From Acephala macrosclerotiorum (Eukaryota > Ascomycota > Leotiomycetes > Helotiales > Mollisiaceae): a stretch of DNA of 30,442 nucleotides. The stretch's first letter is position 1. The number at the start of each line of letters is the position of its first letter. The translations under genes were made by a program, and so were the position numbers. The notes beneath the pieces are model-generated. The model had not been told where the DNA came from. It ran no database searches and saw only the letters and a list, made by a program, of their open reading frames with translations. This document shows, piece by piece, positions 10,441-21,530 of this stretch. The DNA lies in the NCBI GenBank assembly GCA_014904845.1, contig MU119673.1:1-30442 (forward strand). Direction: 5' to 3'.

Positions 10441-13400
10441 AATAAAATTAGTACTAATAGAGAAATCTTAAAAAGATCGAACTTATTGTCGTATATTTTT
10501 AATAGTAATAATATTAATGTTCAAAGTTTTAATAGAGTGACTATTGATGAGTTTTACGAAGAATTGTTAATAAATATAATAATAGTAAATATAGTAACGA
10601 CGAGTAAATCGAAAAGTAAAATTTAAAGTGTATAAAAAAACTTTCGACGAAGAGTAAAAGTAGAAAAGAAGTATTTAAAGGTCGAATTGCAATGACAAAT
10701 TTTATAAAGCGCTTAAAACGAAAAACGAAAGAAAATAAACGTAGATTAATCGAAAGATGAGATTTTGAGATAATAGTTCGACGTTAAAAGTAATGATTCT
10801 ATTGATGAAGTTTTATTGTGAAAATTTTCTAAGAGTATAGTGTCGTTTTTAAGAATTCAAAAGAGAATGAAAATGATTATTAATACTTTGAAAACATTGA
10901 ATTCTATTGTAGTAATTGCTAATTAATAATAAAGAGACAATATTTATTATTTGATTTTGATAGATACTAAAATTGCTGTAGTAAGAGAAATGTTAAAAAC
11001 TGTTGATTTTATGAAACAGTTTTTTTAGAGTTTTTATAGGATGTTTGAAAGAACGAGTCAATTTGCTTTTATTATTGGAAATTTTGTGATACTCGAAATT
11101 AATCTCGTAAAAATCGATTTCTCGTTATTGATTAAAAGAAAGTATATTATTATTGCTTTTAAATTATATTTTAATTTGTTTGAATTAATTAGTTCGAATG
11201 AAAAATGCGAAATATTGAATATTAGAATAGAGTATTGTATTTTTTTTACGTATATAGTTCGAGATCTCGATAATATTATTACAAACGTCGAAAATTTTTA
11301 ATTGTTTATTATTATTAAATAAAACTTTGAATTCGTTGGAATAGTGGTTATAAAAGTAGAGATTGAGTATAAAATCGAATATAAGATTTTTTTTTTTTTT
11401 GTAGATAGTATAAAGAAATTTTTTTTAAAACAATTATTTGTTGTTATAATGAAAATGCAAATTGAATATAGAGATAATAGTTCGTAGAATAGTGTATTTC
11501 GAGACTTTAAAGATTTCAATTTTATTTGTATAATTATAATTGTTTTTTTTTTTTGAAAATCTATTTATATTAAGTTACTAGAAATTGCTATATTTGTATG
11601 TATTCTCGAATCGAAAAAACATTAAAAGAAAAATACAACGCGAGAAACTAAGTATTGATATTATTAGAGAATAGTATAATATTAGAATTTATAAACGGTT
11701 TTTATATTTTAATGAATTTTTTTTTATTTTTTATTTTTTATTTTTTATTTTTAATATTATTTTATACAAAATAAATATGATTAAAATAGACGTTATTAGT
11801 TTAAAGAAAAATACAAATAAAATAATATAAAAAATGAAATTATTTTTTTCGATTTTCTATAAAACGTTTTTTTTTTTGATAGAAAAAAAGTAAATAAAAT
11901 TTTGAATAAAAAAATTTTTAACGAGAAAATAAAAAAATATTTTTTTGTAATAGTATTATTGTTTTTAAATATAAACGTTAAAAGAGAATATTTGAAGAAT
12001 AGTATAAAACGCTAATTATTTTATTTTATTGAAAAAAAACGAAATCGAAAGATTTTCGAGTATAAAAACGAGAGAAAAATTCGAATAAAAAGAATAATTT
12101 TAATTTAAAATTATTTAATATAAATATTAATACGATATATAAATTTAAGTTTAAAAAAGTATAATTTGTCGATTTAATCGACGGAATTGAAAAGATTTCT
12201 AGAGAATAAAAGAATTAGTTCGAACGATTTAAAACGCGAGAAATACTTTAAGAGTATATTGAGAAATATATAAAATATTTATTATTGCGAATTGTTTCGA
12301 TATTAAAAGAATTATAGTTTATTTTTAAGCGATTAATATTTTTATTTGTCGAAAATTGATTATAAGAATTTGAAAAAGAAATATTCGATGAAATAATATT
12401 CAATCGTGAAAAAATAATAGTATTTGATTAAAAAGAAATTTTTAAAATCTATAAAAATATTGATTCGTTTATTTGTATTAAAACAATTTAATATACGACG
12501 TAATAAAAAAAGAGTTTTTATTATTTTAAAGTCTTGTTTTTAATTGTAGTAAAAATGTTTTAAAAATAATTCGATCGCGAAATACTCGAAAAAAGTAATA
12601 ATTTTTATTGAAATTTATAGTTTTTAATCGCGAAAAAAACTATTAAAATTTATTGATTAATTAATATAATTATAAAAATAAATTCGATTACTTTAAAAAA
12701 CGCTAATATATTTTTTTTTGTAAATAAATTTTTTAAAGAATTTATCGAATATTTTTATATTTTTTTAATAGATTTTTTTTTTAAATACAATCAATTTACG
12801 TTAAACGTTCGAAATAGAAATATAATTATTTTTATAGTTTTATTAAAACTTTTGCGAATAATAATATTGTTTTAAAAAGTAATTAATTTTGTAATTTAAT
12901 TTATTCGAATTATTATAATAATTTTAAAAAACGTGTTTTTTAAAATCGTAATACTATTTTTGAATAATATAAAAATTAAAAGATTTTATACGAATTATAA
13001 TAACGAATTAATATTTTTAAAAATTCGTTGATTCGTTTTTGAATATATTTAAAATTTGAATAAAACGTTGAATCGAATCGAGAGAATTTAAATTTATATA
13101 AAACTTAAATTACAATTTTATTAGAATAGAATAATTATTATTAGTTTTGTTTGTAGTTTTAAAAAGCGTTTTTTTGAAAGTATAAAAATTATTAAAATTT
13201 TAGAATAAATTAAATGTAATAATATTTTTAAAATTAAAGTTTTTATTAAAATTTGTATTTATTATAAAATATAAATTTAATATTTTAATATTATTATCGA
13301 GTTATTATATCGATTAATTAAAAAAAAAAAAAATTTTCGAATAAAAAAAAAAGTAGAAAATCACTATAATATTTCTATAAAACAAATTTATAACGATTTC

Positions 13401-13774
13401 AGTATTTTGTAAAATTTATTACGATTTTGTAGATAAATAAAAATAATTATTTTAAGTATTAATATTAGTTAGTAAAAATATAAAGAGATATTCGATTAAT
13501 ATAACGATAAAAAACGAAAACGAGTAATTCAATACGAATTAAGATTTTAGAATATTATTAAGCGAAATTATAATATGATAAAAAGAGAGTATCGAAAAAT
13601 TTTGAAATATTTTCGCAAATTACGATTTTAATTATATAACGTTTATTTCATTTTTAAAACGAATATTAATACGTTTATCGCTCAATTGAATCGAGTAATA
13701 ATAGATTTTTTTAGCGTTTTAATTATTCGTTGATTTATTTGAATACGATTATTCGATTTTGAAATTAAGTATAT
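10441..13774 (+). pseudogene. pol of element A, first part: protease, reverse transcriptase, RNase H (RIP-inactivated, cut by insertion)
   Basis: Pol encodes the enzymes that copy and insert the element. The protease motif D-T-G is D-T-K at 10963-10971. RT lies at about 12150-13300: a KxxFVDLID-like start, a NFFSKYDQ-like motif (about 12765-12795) and the catalytic Y/F-x-D-D as FLNN (Asn-Asn at 12963-12968). RNase H follows, with TFIAQLNR and RLFDFEIKYI near 13665-13774, typical of ascomycete Ty3/gypsy pol just before the integrase. The frame is broken by many TAA codons and ends exactly at the ATAT target site of element B. All lost catalytic residues fit C/G-to-T/A changes. Confidence 0.82.
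13771..13774. repeat. Target site duplication of element B, left copy (ATAT)
   Basis: ATAT directly precedes the TGTAG end of B's 3' LTR and recurs at 25889-25892 directly after B's other LTR. The uninterrupted sequence is seen in B's own pol (around 19880), where the flanks of A join once one ATAT is removed. Confidence 0.75.
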
Positions 13775-14032
13775 TGTAGAAAAGCAATAGAGTACAAAGC
13801 AAAAAAATTCAACCGTAGATTAGTTCGTTTTAGTTAGTAGATTAAATTTATTCGAAGTAATTCGTAATTCGTAAATCAATCAATTAATCAATCAGAGTAG
13901 AAATAGAAAGAGTTGTTGATTAGTCTATAGTGAGCGAAAACTCTTTAAGTACTAAAAAACACGTGATTAGTACTGCCCTCGAAACTAGCTATTTACAAGG
14001 ATTTTAAAGAGAAAGTATATAATTTTATTACA
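13775..14032 (-). repeat. 3' LTR of retrotransposon B (258 bp)
   Basis: The sequence starts TGTAGAAAAG and ends TTATTACA on the plus strand. It matches 25631-25888 in direct orientation and 7796-8054 in inverse orientation. Compared with the other B LTR it keeps G where that one has A, and has T where that one has C, so the two LTRs of one element were mutated on opposite strands. Confidence 0.9.
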
Positions 14033-14045
14033 ATCGTTTTTTCAT
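14033..14045 (-). promoter_or_regulatory. Candidate polypurine tract next to the 3' LTR of B
   Basis: On the minus strand the bases ATATGAAAAAACGAT lead directly into the LTR start TGTAA. A purine-rich run at this place normally primes plus-strand synthesis. The run is short and interrupted, so the call rests mainly on position. Confidence 0.35.
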
Positions 14046-14116
14046 ATGACGAGCTCGTTTCAAGTCTCAAAAAAAAGAACTAGAAAAAGAAAAAAGACTC
14101 GCTTTAAACAAAGAAT

Positions 14117-17100
14117 TCAAAGTTCGAGATTTCTCAAATTATCGTCGTTTTTTTTCAAGAATTTGATAATTTTTTTAATATTTTTGTTAGCGCTAAACTT
14201 CTTTGTAGTCTGTTTTTTTTTCCCTTTAAAATTTAATAAAAAGAAAAAAAGTAAACGAATTTCAAATTCAGGTTTATCGTCAGAAATAATTAGATATTTT
14301 TGATTATTTTTTATAAGCGCTATTAATTTTTCAATTTCGCATTTAAAGAAGGATTTATTACTAGAAAACATTTTTATTTTTTTTATTTTAAAATATCGAA
14401 AGGTTAATTTGATTTGAGTTACAATTTGTTTTTGTTAATAAGTGTGCAAATGTTTATTACCAGACGAGTTTTAGTAGTTTAGTCATTGGGAAATTTTATA
14501 TCGGATGATAGAATAGTTTAAAAGTTTCGCGCAATAGATTATATCGAATATTGCGCCGATTTTTTCAAGTTAAACATTATCGAGAAAGAATTCGTCGTTA
14601 GAAAGTTTTTGAAATCGATTTTCGAAGAGAATTCGAAGTTTGTTATAAACTTCTTTGAATTTCTCGTAAATAGTATCGCCGATGATTTTTCCGTTAGTAT
14701 TAACAGGTATTAAATTCACGAGGAGTGAAATAAAAAGACTAGGATTTTTGGGATTCTCGGCGTATTTTCGATCGATAAAAGTTTTTGTTTTGTAAACGTA
14801 CAATTTCAATTTCTGAGATTTTTTTTTTACAATGTTTGATTAAGTCTATTTTAAGAGATTTCTAATTAAAGTTCGATTTTTAGTATTAGAAAAGAGATTT
14901 ATCCAAGTAATTCTTTTAAAGAATCGAAACAATCAATTTATCGTTTTTCTATGGTCGTTGAATCGCGAATAAATTATCTGGGACTTATTAGAAAAGAAAA
15001 ACTTAACGTATAATAAATCTGGGTTTTGGAATATATTTATTTTTTCTTCGTAAAAGAATTGATCAATTTTATCGTTTTGATAGAGTTTAATAGACTGAGG
15101 AAAGGTAACGAAGTAAAAAAAATAATTTTTAGAAAGTCGATAAAATAACAATTACAATTTGGAGTTCGCTTACAAGAATTGAATGATAAGAAAGAAGTAC
15201 GTATTGTACAAAAGAAAGGATTCGTTGGAAAGAGTTCGTTGGTAGTAAAATTTCAGTATATTAATTTCCTTGAAAAGAAGCGATAGAATATTTTTTTTTT
15301 TCGTTTATTTGAAGAAATTTTACAAAGTAAAGATTATTGCAATCTTTAGATCAATAGATGGTTTGATCGAGGAAACAAACGTAAAAACGATAAAAACTCG
15401 CGAGAATTGAAATCGATTTTTTGTTAGTATTTTTTGTTTATATTGAAAAATGGTAAAGACATTTATAAACTAAGAACGAGTGTTAAAGTGGATTTAAACG
15501 AGTTGAAAACTTTTTTTCTTAGTGTACAATTTATAAATTTTGAACAATCGTATTTTTATAATTTTAATTTATTTTCCATTGTTTTCAAAGTATAAATCGA
15601 AATTCTCGTAGAGCGTTATATAGTGAATTCGATAAGATTATTTAGTAAACGAGTATTTGTAAGTATTGTAAACGGTATTTAAAATTTTAACGCGATTAGT
15701 GAAGTTCAAAGTATCAAAAAAGATAACGTTTGATTTTTAGATATTGCTTATATCGTACGTGCAATCAATTATCGAACGTATATTATTTGATCGAGGTTCG
15801 CGAGTTGGTCGAGATAGAGTAGTATTAGACTGCGATAAAATAGTAATAATTTTGTATTTTTTTGATATAAACGTAAATATATTGTAGTATTTTTTATTAT
15901 TGGTAGTAGATTTTTTGGGTTTGATTGGCGTGGAAATCGAAGTGAAAAGAAGAGTAGATTGAAAAATTCGAGGAGTTTGAAAGATTTAAAGAAATAAAAA
16001 GTTTTGTACGAAAAAACTAATAATAGTAATATTGTTATCGTCGTTATCGTTGTCGTCGTCGTTATCGCCAGTTAATAGAATTGTTTAAAGAAGTGAAATA
16101 TTGACGTTAGTAGTTTTTTAAGATTTGGCGTTTCGAATATTTATATTATTAATAGTAACGATCGGTCATTTTTTAAATTTATTTGTAAAAATCGAAAAAA
16201 GTTTTTTAATATATTCTCTAATTATTAAAAGTTCGTAAAAATAAAAAATAAAATGTAATTTTTTTAAATTTGTTTTATTTAAGTTTGTAATTATTAGATC
16301 GTCGTTTGCATTTTTCAAGTATATTAATACCTTTTTACAATCGATAGATTGGAAAAGTGTTCTTATAAATAACGTATTACAAACTTTATTTTTTTTGATA
16401 ATAATTATATTAATAACTTTGATAATTTCGCGAAACGTAAAACGCTTTATACGAAATATTTGTTCGAGTTTTTAGTATGTATATTTACTGTAAAATCTAT
16501 TAATAAAACTTTCAATAAATTGTCGAAATATTTAAACTCGAAAAAAAGTTTTTTAATTGTAACGTTTAAACATATTATTAAGAGTTTTGATTAGACTAGA
16601 TCGAGTTTATTAAAACGCGATACGCGATTTTTTAATTTTGCTTATTTTAAAAAAAAAGTTTTTATTCAAAACTGTATACTATTCTAAAATTTTCTCAAAA
16701 AATCTCAAAATAATACTATTTTCAATTTTCTTTTTTTATTCAATTAAAACTTTTTTTATTACGTTTTTGATTTTCATAAATTTATTATTAATATTATTAA
16801 TTGTAATTACTTTTTTTTCAAATAATAATTTATTAATAGTTTTTTATAAATCATTGAAATCGCATTACACGATTTATACAAACACATTATAATTATTTTC
16901 GTTTCGTTTTCTGTACGCGAAATTCGTGTTTTCAAAGTTTAATAAAGTATTTCTTTGAAATATAATAATAATATTGTAAAAATTTCGAAAATAAAAACTA
17001 AAATTATAAAATTTATATATAAAAAAGCAATATAATAAATTGATCGAATTTTGAAAATAGAAAACGTATAAATTTGAAGAGAAGAAATCTATTAATAAAA

Positions 17101-17578
17101 TTGAAAAAAGTTATAAGTTTTTATATTTGTAAAAAAATTACACAAGAAAAGTAAACAAATATTTTTATATTTTAAATAATTGAAAATTGCGAAATTTATT
17201 TGTTTTTACGAGAAAAGTTTTTAGAGTGTATCGATGTATGTAATTGAAATATCGTAGTATTAATCTCGAATAAAAAATTTTGAAAATTTTAAATAAATAG
17301 TTTTATATTGATTTCTTATGAAACGTATTAAATGAATTTTAAAAGAAAAAAAATAAAAGAAACAAGTGTTTATAGATCGTTTTTGTAAAAAAAGCGTATA
17401 TAAATTCTTGAAAAGAATCGTTGTAAAATACTCAAATGAATAAAATATATTCGATTGATAAAATTATTTATATATAAAGTAATACAAATTAAAACTTTAA
17501 AAAAATAAAAAAAAAAATGAATAATATTAAAAAGAAATTGTAATCTTTGAATTGGCGTAAGATTGAGAAGTTGTAATT
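14117..17578 (-). pseudogene. Third long reading frame of element B, downstream of pol; unknown protein, RIP-broken
   Basis: I do not recognise this gene. On the minus strand one frame stays far more open than its neighbours from about 17578 to 14117, some 1,150 codons, with roughly 36 stops, nearly all TAA, as expected if TGG codons were hit by RIP. In a sample near 15.5-16.2 kb a competing frame has about 9% stops against about 3% here. Long unbroken blocks lie at about 17080-16900, 16490-16200, 15990-15750, 15151-14936, 14809-14570 and 14371-14120. Visible features are a hydrophobic, aromatic N-terminal third, a basic helical middle, a short acidic Asp/Asn run near 16070-16025, and a mixed C-terminal third. 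The start is uncertain. The gene lies between the pol stop (18123) and the 3' LTR, where env-like or captured genes occur in other LTR elements; neither role is shown here. Confidence 0.6.
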
Positions 17579-18122
17579 GAAAAGTTTTAAAGAAAAAAAA
17601 AAAAAAAATTGAAAAATTTTTTTCTATAAATTATAGTAAGTATTATATCAACGAACGTTTGTACAATTTGAATACAATCAAATGTAATCGAAATGTATTT
17701 AAATGTATTAAAATATATTTAGAAATACTCGAATATATTAAAAAATGTTTTTTGTAGATTTTAAAAATTAAGATTTTTTAGAATTTTTTAAAAAAAGAAA
17801 AAATAGTACAATCTCGTTCTTCTATATAATAAAATCGTTCCGATTACAATAAAAGAAAAATAGAACTTTCGAAACGTAAATAAAATCTATCAAAATAAAT
17901 AAAAATATTTTAAAAAAAATCGATAAAAAAGTGAAATTACTATAAATAGAAAAAAAGGAAATGGTTCTTTTTCGATTAGAAAATTACTATTGTCTCAAAG
18001 TTTAACGAGTTCTTTTTATTTACTCAATTTTCAAAAAATCGTATATATTTATTTTTTTCGATTTCGTTAAATTCAAAAATACAAACTACAATTTCAATTC
18101 TTTTTTCAATTTCTTAAGTACT
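17579..18122 (-). other. Spacer between pol and the third reading frame of B
   Basis: About 540 bp follow the TAA that ends pol. They are low in complexity, with A/T runs. The frame of the downstream gene continues with scattered stops up to about 17940, so its true start may lie in here. No promoter or splice signal could be supported. Confidence 0.4.
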
Positions 18123-18335
18123 TTACTTGTCACGAAATTCTTTAATCGTTTTCTTTTTTGCATTTACATTTTTATTATTATTAAAATCAACGAATTCAAT
18201 AGTATTCTCGTTCTCGCCATTGTTCAGAGAATTCCAATATCCATTTCTTTTAACGAATTTTTTCAAGCGATTTCCAGTATATAACCTTCGAATTACTATC
18301 CCGTTTACTTCTTCGAATAAATAACTCTTTTTCAA
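18123..18335 (-). pseudogene. C-terminal GPY/F-like segment of element B integrase
   Basis: This block of 70 residues ends pol. It contains FEEVNGIVIRRLYTGNRLKKF, matching the usual 'LDG...GNRLK.F' end of the GPY/F module of Ty3/gypsy integrases, followed by an acidic and Asn-rich tail and a Lys-rich end. It is in phase with the integrase core. No chromodomain is apparent after it. An antisense frame at 18127-18324 is a shadow. Confidence 0.7.
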
Positions 18336-18815
18336 TTGATTTATTTGACGAACTCAATATAAATCCAATTATCTGTACAATAACTTAATATTTTTAAATA
18401 TATTCTAATCAATAAACTTAATATTATATACCAAAACGAAGTTTTTTTCTCGAATTGATTTCTTTCGTATTTGGTAATAAACGTCGAAATATATTTGATT
18501 TTACTTGCGATTATACTCTTTTTTTAATTTCGATTTTTCTATGTTCTCGTTTCGCATTTCAATTTGCTTGATTCTCAACTTAAGAAATTTTATTCGATTA
18601 TATATTTCATTCCAATCGAAAGTCCTTCAAATGGAAAATCGAGTCTTAATAAATAAAACAATTTCTTTGCTATAAACTATATAAAATGGCGTATATTCAA
18701 TTAATTTATAAATAATCGTTCGATCCGCAAAAAAGACAATTAATAAGTATTTTAATCAATTTTTTTTGTTTTTTTTTATCAAAGTAATTAATACGACAAT
18801 AATAAGTTGATATTT

Positions 18816-19073
18816 TTATTTAATTATTTTATTTATTTTCGAATTGTATACGAAAATAATAATTCGCTTGATTTCGAGTTTATTTAATTTTTTAATAATA
18901 ATTTTTTTGAATTCGAGTTTTTCGTTCAATTTTATGTGATTGAAAACGTCGTGTCTACAAATAATATTATTATAAATGAATTTAACAATCTTTTTAGAAA
19001 TCGGATTTTTTATTAATTTGATTTCAATCCAATCGAAAAAATCATCTCGTATTACAATTAAACTATTGAACAT
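18816..19073 (-). pseudogene. Integrase catalytic-core fragment of element B
   Basis: This 85-residue block aligns with the DDE core of Ty3/gypsy integrases: VIRDDFFDWIE near the start, IICRHDVF at residues 37-44, then the second catalytic position and the FVYNSKINKIIK end. Residue 50, where an Asp is expected, is Asn. Residue 85, where the catalytic Glu should stand about 35 residues later, is Lys. Both fit G-to-A changes. The same region of element A at 26772-26981 reads the same way on the plus strand with the same two losses. Confidence 0.8.
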
Positions 19074-19655
19074 TTTATATTGCGAGAATTTAATTACATT
19101 TATTTCAATGCAATAAAATAACGAAATTATTTTCTAAAAATATAGAACTTTTTCGTGTCTTTTCTTACTTTTATATTAATAATCGCTACAATTTACTACA
19201 AAATCTCGAACGTTTTCATAGTACCTCTTTCAATAATATCGATTAATTATTCGATAGTAAATATTTTCTTTTTTAGTATATTCGAATTTATTATATAATT
19301 CAATTATAATTATTATACGCTGTTTTAAATCGTTTAAAACAAATCGAAATGAATAGAATTTAATAGTATTCTTTTATAGTATTTTATTTCAAATATTGTA
19401 ATCGACGAATTCTCGAATTAATTTGTAAAATTCTATTCTTGAAAACTATTCTAATCGTTTTAAAATTGTTAAATACCAAGTAATATTTTGAAAATAATTC
19501 GAATAATTGTTATCAAAAGAAAAAATAGTATTGTTATCGTTATTATTATTTAATAATTTATTAATCTCAAGGGAAACAATTAATATAATATATGCGAAAA
19601 ATGCGATCGATATCAAAAGTTGAAAGTTAAAAACATTGGGTTTAAAAAAATTTCT

Positions 19656-19922
19656 TCAAATTTGATTTAATAATTCAAATAAACATTTTCGTTTCACGTG
19701 TCCACTTTTAATCACAAACGGTTTACTTTCAATCTTTCGATTAGTTTTGCGTTTTTTGATCGAAATTGAAATTATTTTAATACAATTAAATTCGATTACA
19801 ATGAATTTATCAATATTTGTCTTTTTTTTTGAATTGTCGTTTTCTATTCGCGGTCTTTTGAATAATTCGTTTACAATAGTATAAATACTTTTTTTAATAT
19901 ATTTAATTTCAAAATCGAACAA
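19656..19922 (-). pseudogene. RNase H-integrase junction of element B pol
   Basis: The block starts with FDFEIKYI and a degraded 'ADALSRRP'-type stretch (VNELFKRPR), the well-known end of the RNase H region in Ty3/gypsy pol. It continues into the basic N-terminal part of integrase. It contains the uninterrupted version of the site at which B inserted into A (around 19880), and so gives the reference for the nested junction. The matching part of A resumes at 25893. Confidence 0.8.
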
Positions 19923-21530
19923 TCGTATTCAAACGAATTAGCGAATAATTAAAACATTAGAAAAATCTATTGTTGTTCGATTTAATTAGACGACGAGCGT
20001 ATTAGCGTTCGTTTCAAGAATAAAGTGAACACTATATAATCAAAACCGTAACTTGCGAAAATATTTCAAGACTTTTTAATACTTTCTTTTTATCGTATTA
20101 TAATTTCGTTTAATAGTATTCCAAAGTTTTAATTCGTATTAAATTACTCGTTTTCGTTTTTTGTCGTTATATTAATCAAATGTTTTTCTATACTTTTGTT
20201 GATTAATATCGATATTTAAAATAATTATTCTTTATCCATTTACAAAATCATAATAGATTTTGCAAAGTATTAAAACCATCGTAAATTTGTTTTATAGAAG
20301 TACTATAGCGATTTTCTGTTTTTTTCTCTATTCGAAAAATTCGTTCTTTCTAATTAATCGATATAACGACTCGATAATAATATTAAAATGTTGAATTTAT
20401 ATCCTGTAATAAATACAAATTTTAATAAAAACTTTGATTTCAAAAATATTATTATATTTAATCTATTTTAAAATTTTGATAATTTTTGTATTTTCAAAAA
20501 AACGCCTTTCAAAACTACAAACGAAATTAATAATAACTATTTCGTTTTAATAGAATTGTAATTTGGATTTTATATAGGTTTGAATTCTCTCGATTCAATT
20601 CAACGTTCTATTCAAGTTTTGAATATGTTCAAAAACGAATCGACGAATCTTTAAAAATATTAATTCGTTATTGTAATTCGTATAAAATCTTTTGATTTTT
20701 ACGTTATCTAGAAATAATATCGCGACTTTGGGAAATACGTTTTCTAGAATTATTATAATAATTCGAACGAATTGAATTATAGAATTAATTACTCTTTAAA
20801 ACAATATTATTATTCGTAGAAATTTTAATAAAATTATAAAAGTAATTATATTTTTATTTCGAACGTTTAATATAAATTGATCGTATTTAGAAAAAAAATT
20901 TATCAAAGAAACGTAAAAGTATTCAATAAATTCTTTAAAAAATTCATTTACGAAAGAAAATATATTAACGTTTTTCAAAGTAATCGAATTCATTTTCATG
21001 GTCGTATTGATCAATCGATAAATCCCAACGGTTTTTTTTGCGATTAGAAATTATAGGTTTCGATAAAAGTCATTGCTTTTTTCGAGTATTTCGCGATCGA
21101 GTCGTTTTTGAAATATTTTTATTACAATCGAGAATAAGACTTTGGGGTAATAAAAACTCTTTTTTTGTTACGTCGTATATTAAATTGTTTTAATGTAAAC
21201 AGGCGAATTAATATTTTTATAGATTTTGAAGATTTTTTTTTAATCAAATATTATTGTTTTTTTACGATTGAATATTATTTTATTGAACATTTTTTTTTCA
21301 GATTTTTATAACTAGTTTTCGACAAGTAAAAATATTAATCGCTTAAGAATAAATTGTGATTTTTTTGGTATCAAAACAATTCGTAGTAGTAAATATTTTG
21401 TATATTTTTCAATATATTTTTAAAGTGTTTTTCGCGCTTTAAATCGTTCGAATTAGTTTTTTCGTTTTTTAAAAATTTTTTCAATTTCGTTGATTAAATC
21501 GACAAATTGTACTTTTTTAGATTTGAGTTT

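Larger units (their letters stand above)
7796..13774 (+). mobile_element. Ty3/gypsy LTR retrotransposon A, 5' part (LTR-gag-PR-RT-RNase H), split by element B
   Basis: The element begins with an LTR starting TGTAG at 7796 and carries, in order on the plus strand, eroded gag, protease, reverse transcriptase and RNase H. It breaks off at 13774 within the segment that joins RNase H to integrase. The next base begins the 3' LTR of element B, which is inserted in antisense orientation. The sequence continues at 25889/25893 on the far side of B. The plus strand has lost almost all C outside CpG while G is kept, so C-to-T changes fell mainly on this strand. Confidence 0.88.
18123..21530 (-). pseudogene. 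pol of element B: reverse transcriptase, RNase H and integrase with GPY/F-like end (RIP-inactivated)
   Basis: All pol segments from RT to the C-terminus share one minus-strand frame. RT starts near 21512 (KVQFVDLI) and includes NFFSKYDQ in the open block 21014-20796. The catalytic motif reads FLDN at 20714-20703, where the second Asp of FLDD has become Asn. RNase H runs to about 19880 and ends in FDFEIKYI. The linker (19922-19656) matches the known RNase H-integrase transition of Ty3/gypsy pol. Integrase has a zinc-finger remnant (RYYW...CSDYQ, about 19260-19180), a core block at 19073-18816, and a final block (18335-18123) with YTGNRLKKFVKR, typical of the GPY/F region. The last codon is followed by TAA. 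Stops between blocks and lost active-site residues show that it is dead. Confidence 0.85.

Noticed and set aside
11041..11301. Small plus-strand gene of 86 codons
   Set aside because: It is the post-protease part of element A pol, matching the 22734-22363 block in B; not a separate gene.
7796..14032. A 6.2-kb DNA transposon with 259-bp terminal inverted repeats
   Set aside because: The repeats at 7796-8054 and 13775-14032 are inverted to each other, but they are LTRs of two different elements in opposite orientation. The interior is gag-pol, and 13775 has a direct-repeat partner at 25631.
16638..16892. Membrane protein gene on the plus strand
   Set aside because: Its hydrophobic make-up follows from a short tract in which G was lost and T-rich codons remain. 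It is antisense to the third reading frame of B, which is open through the same place.
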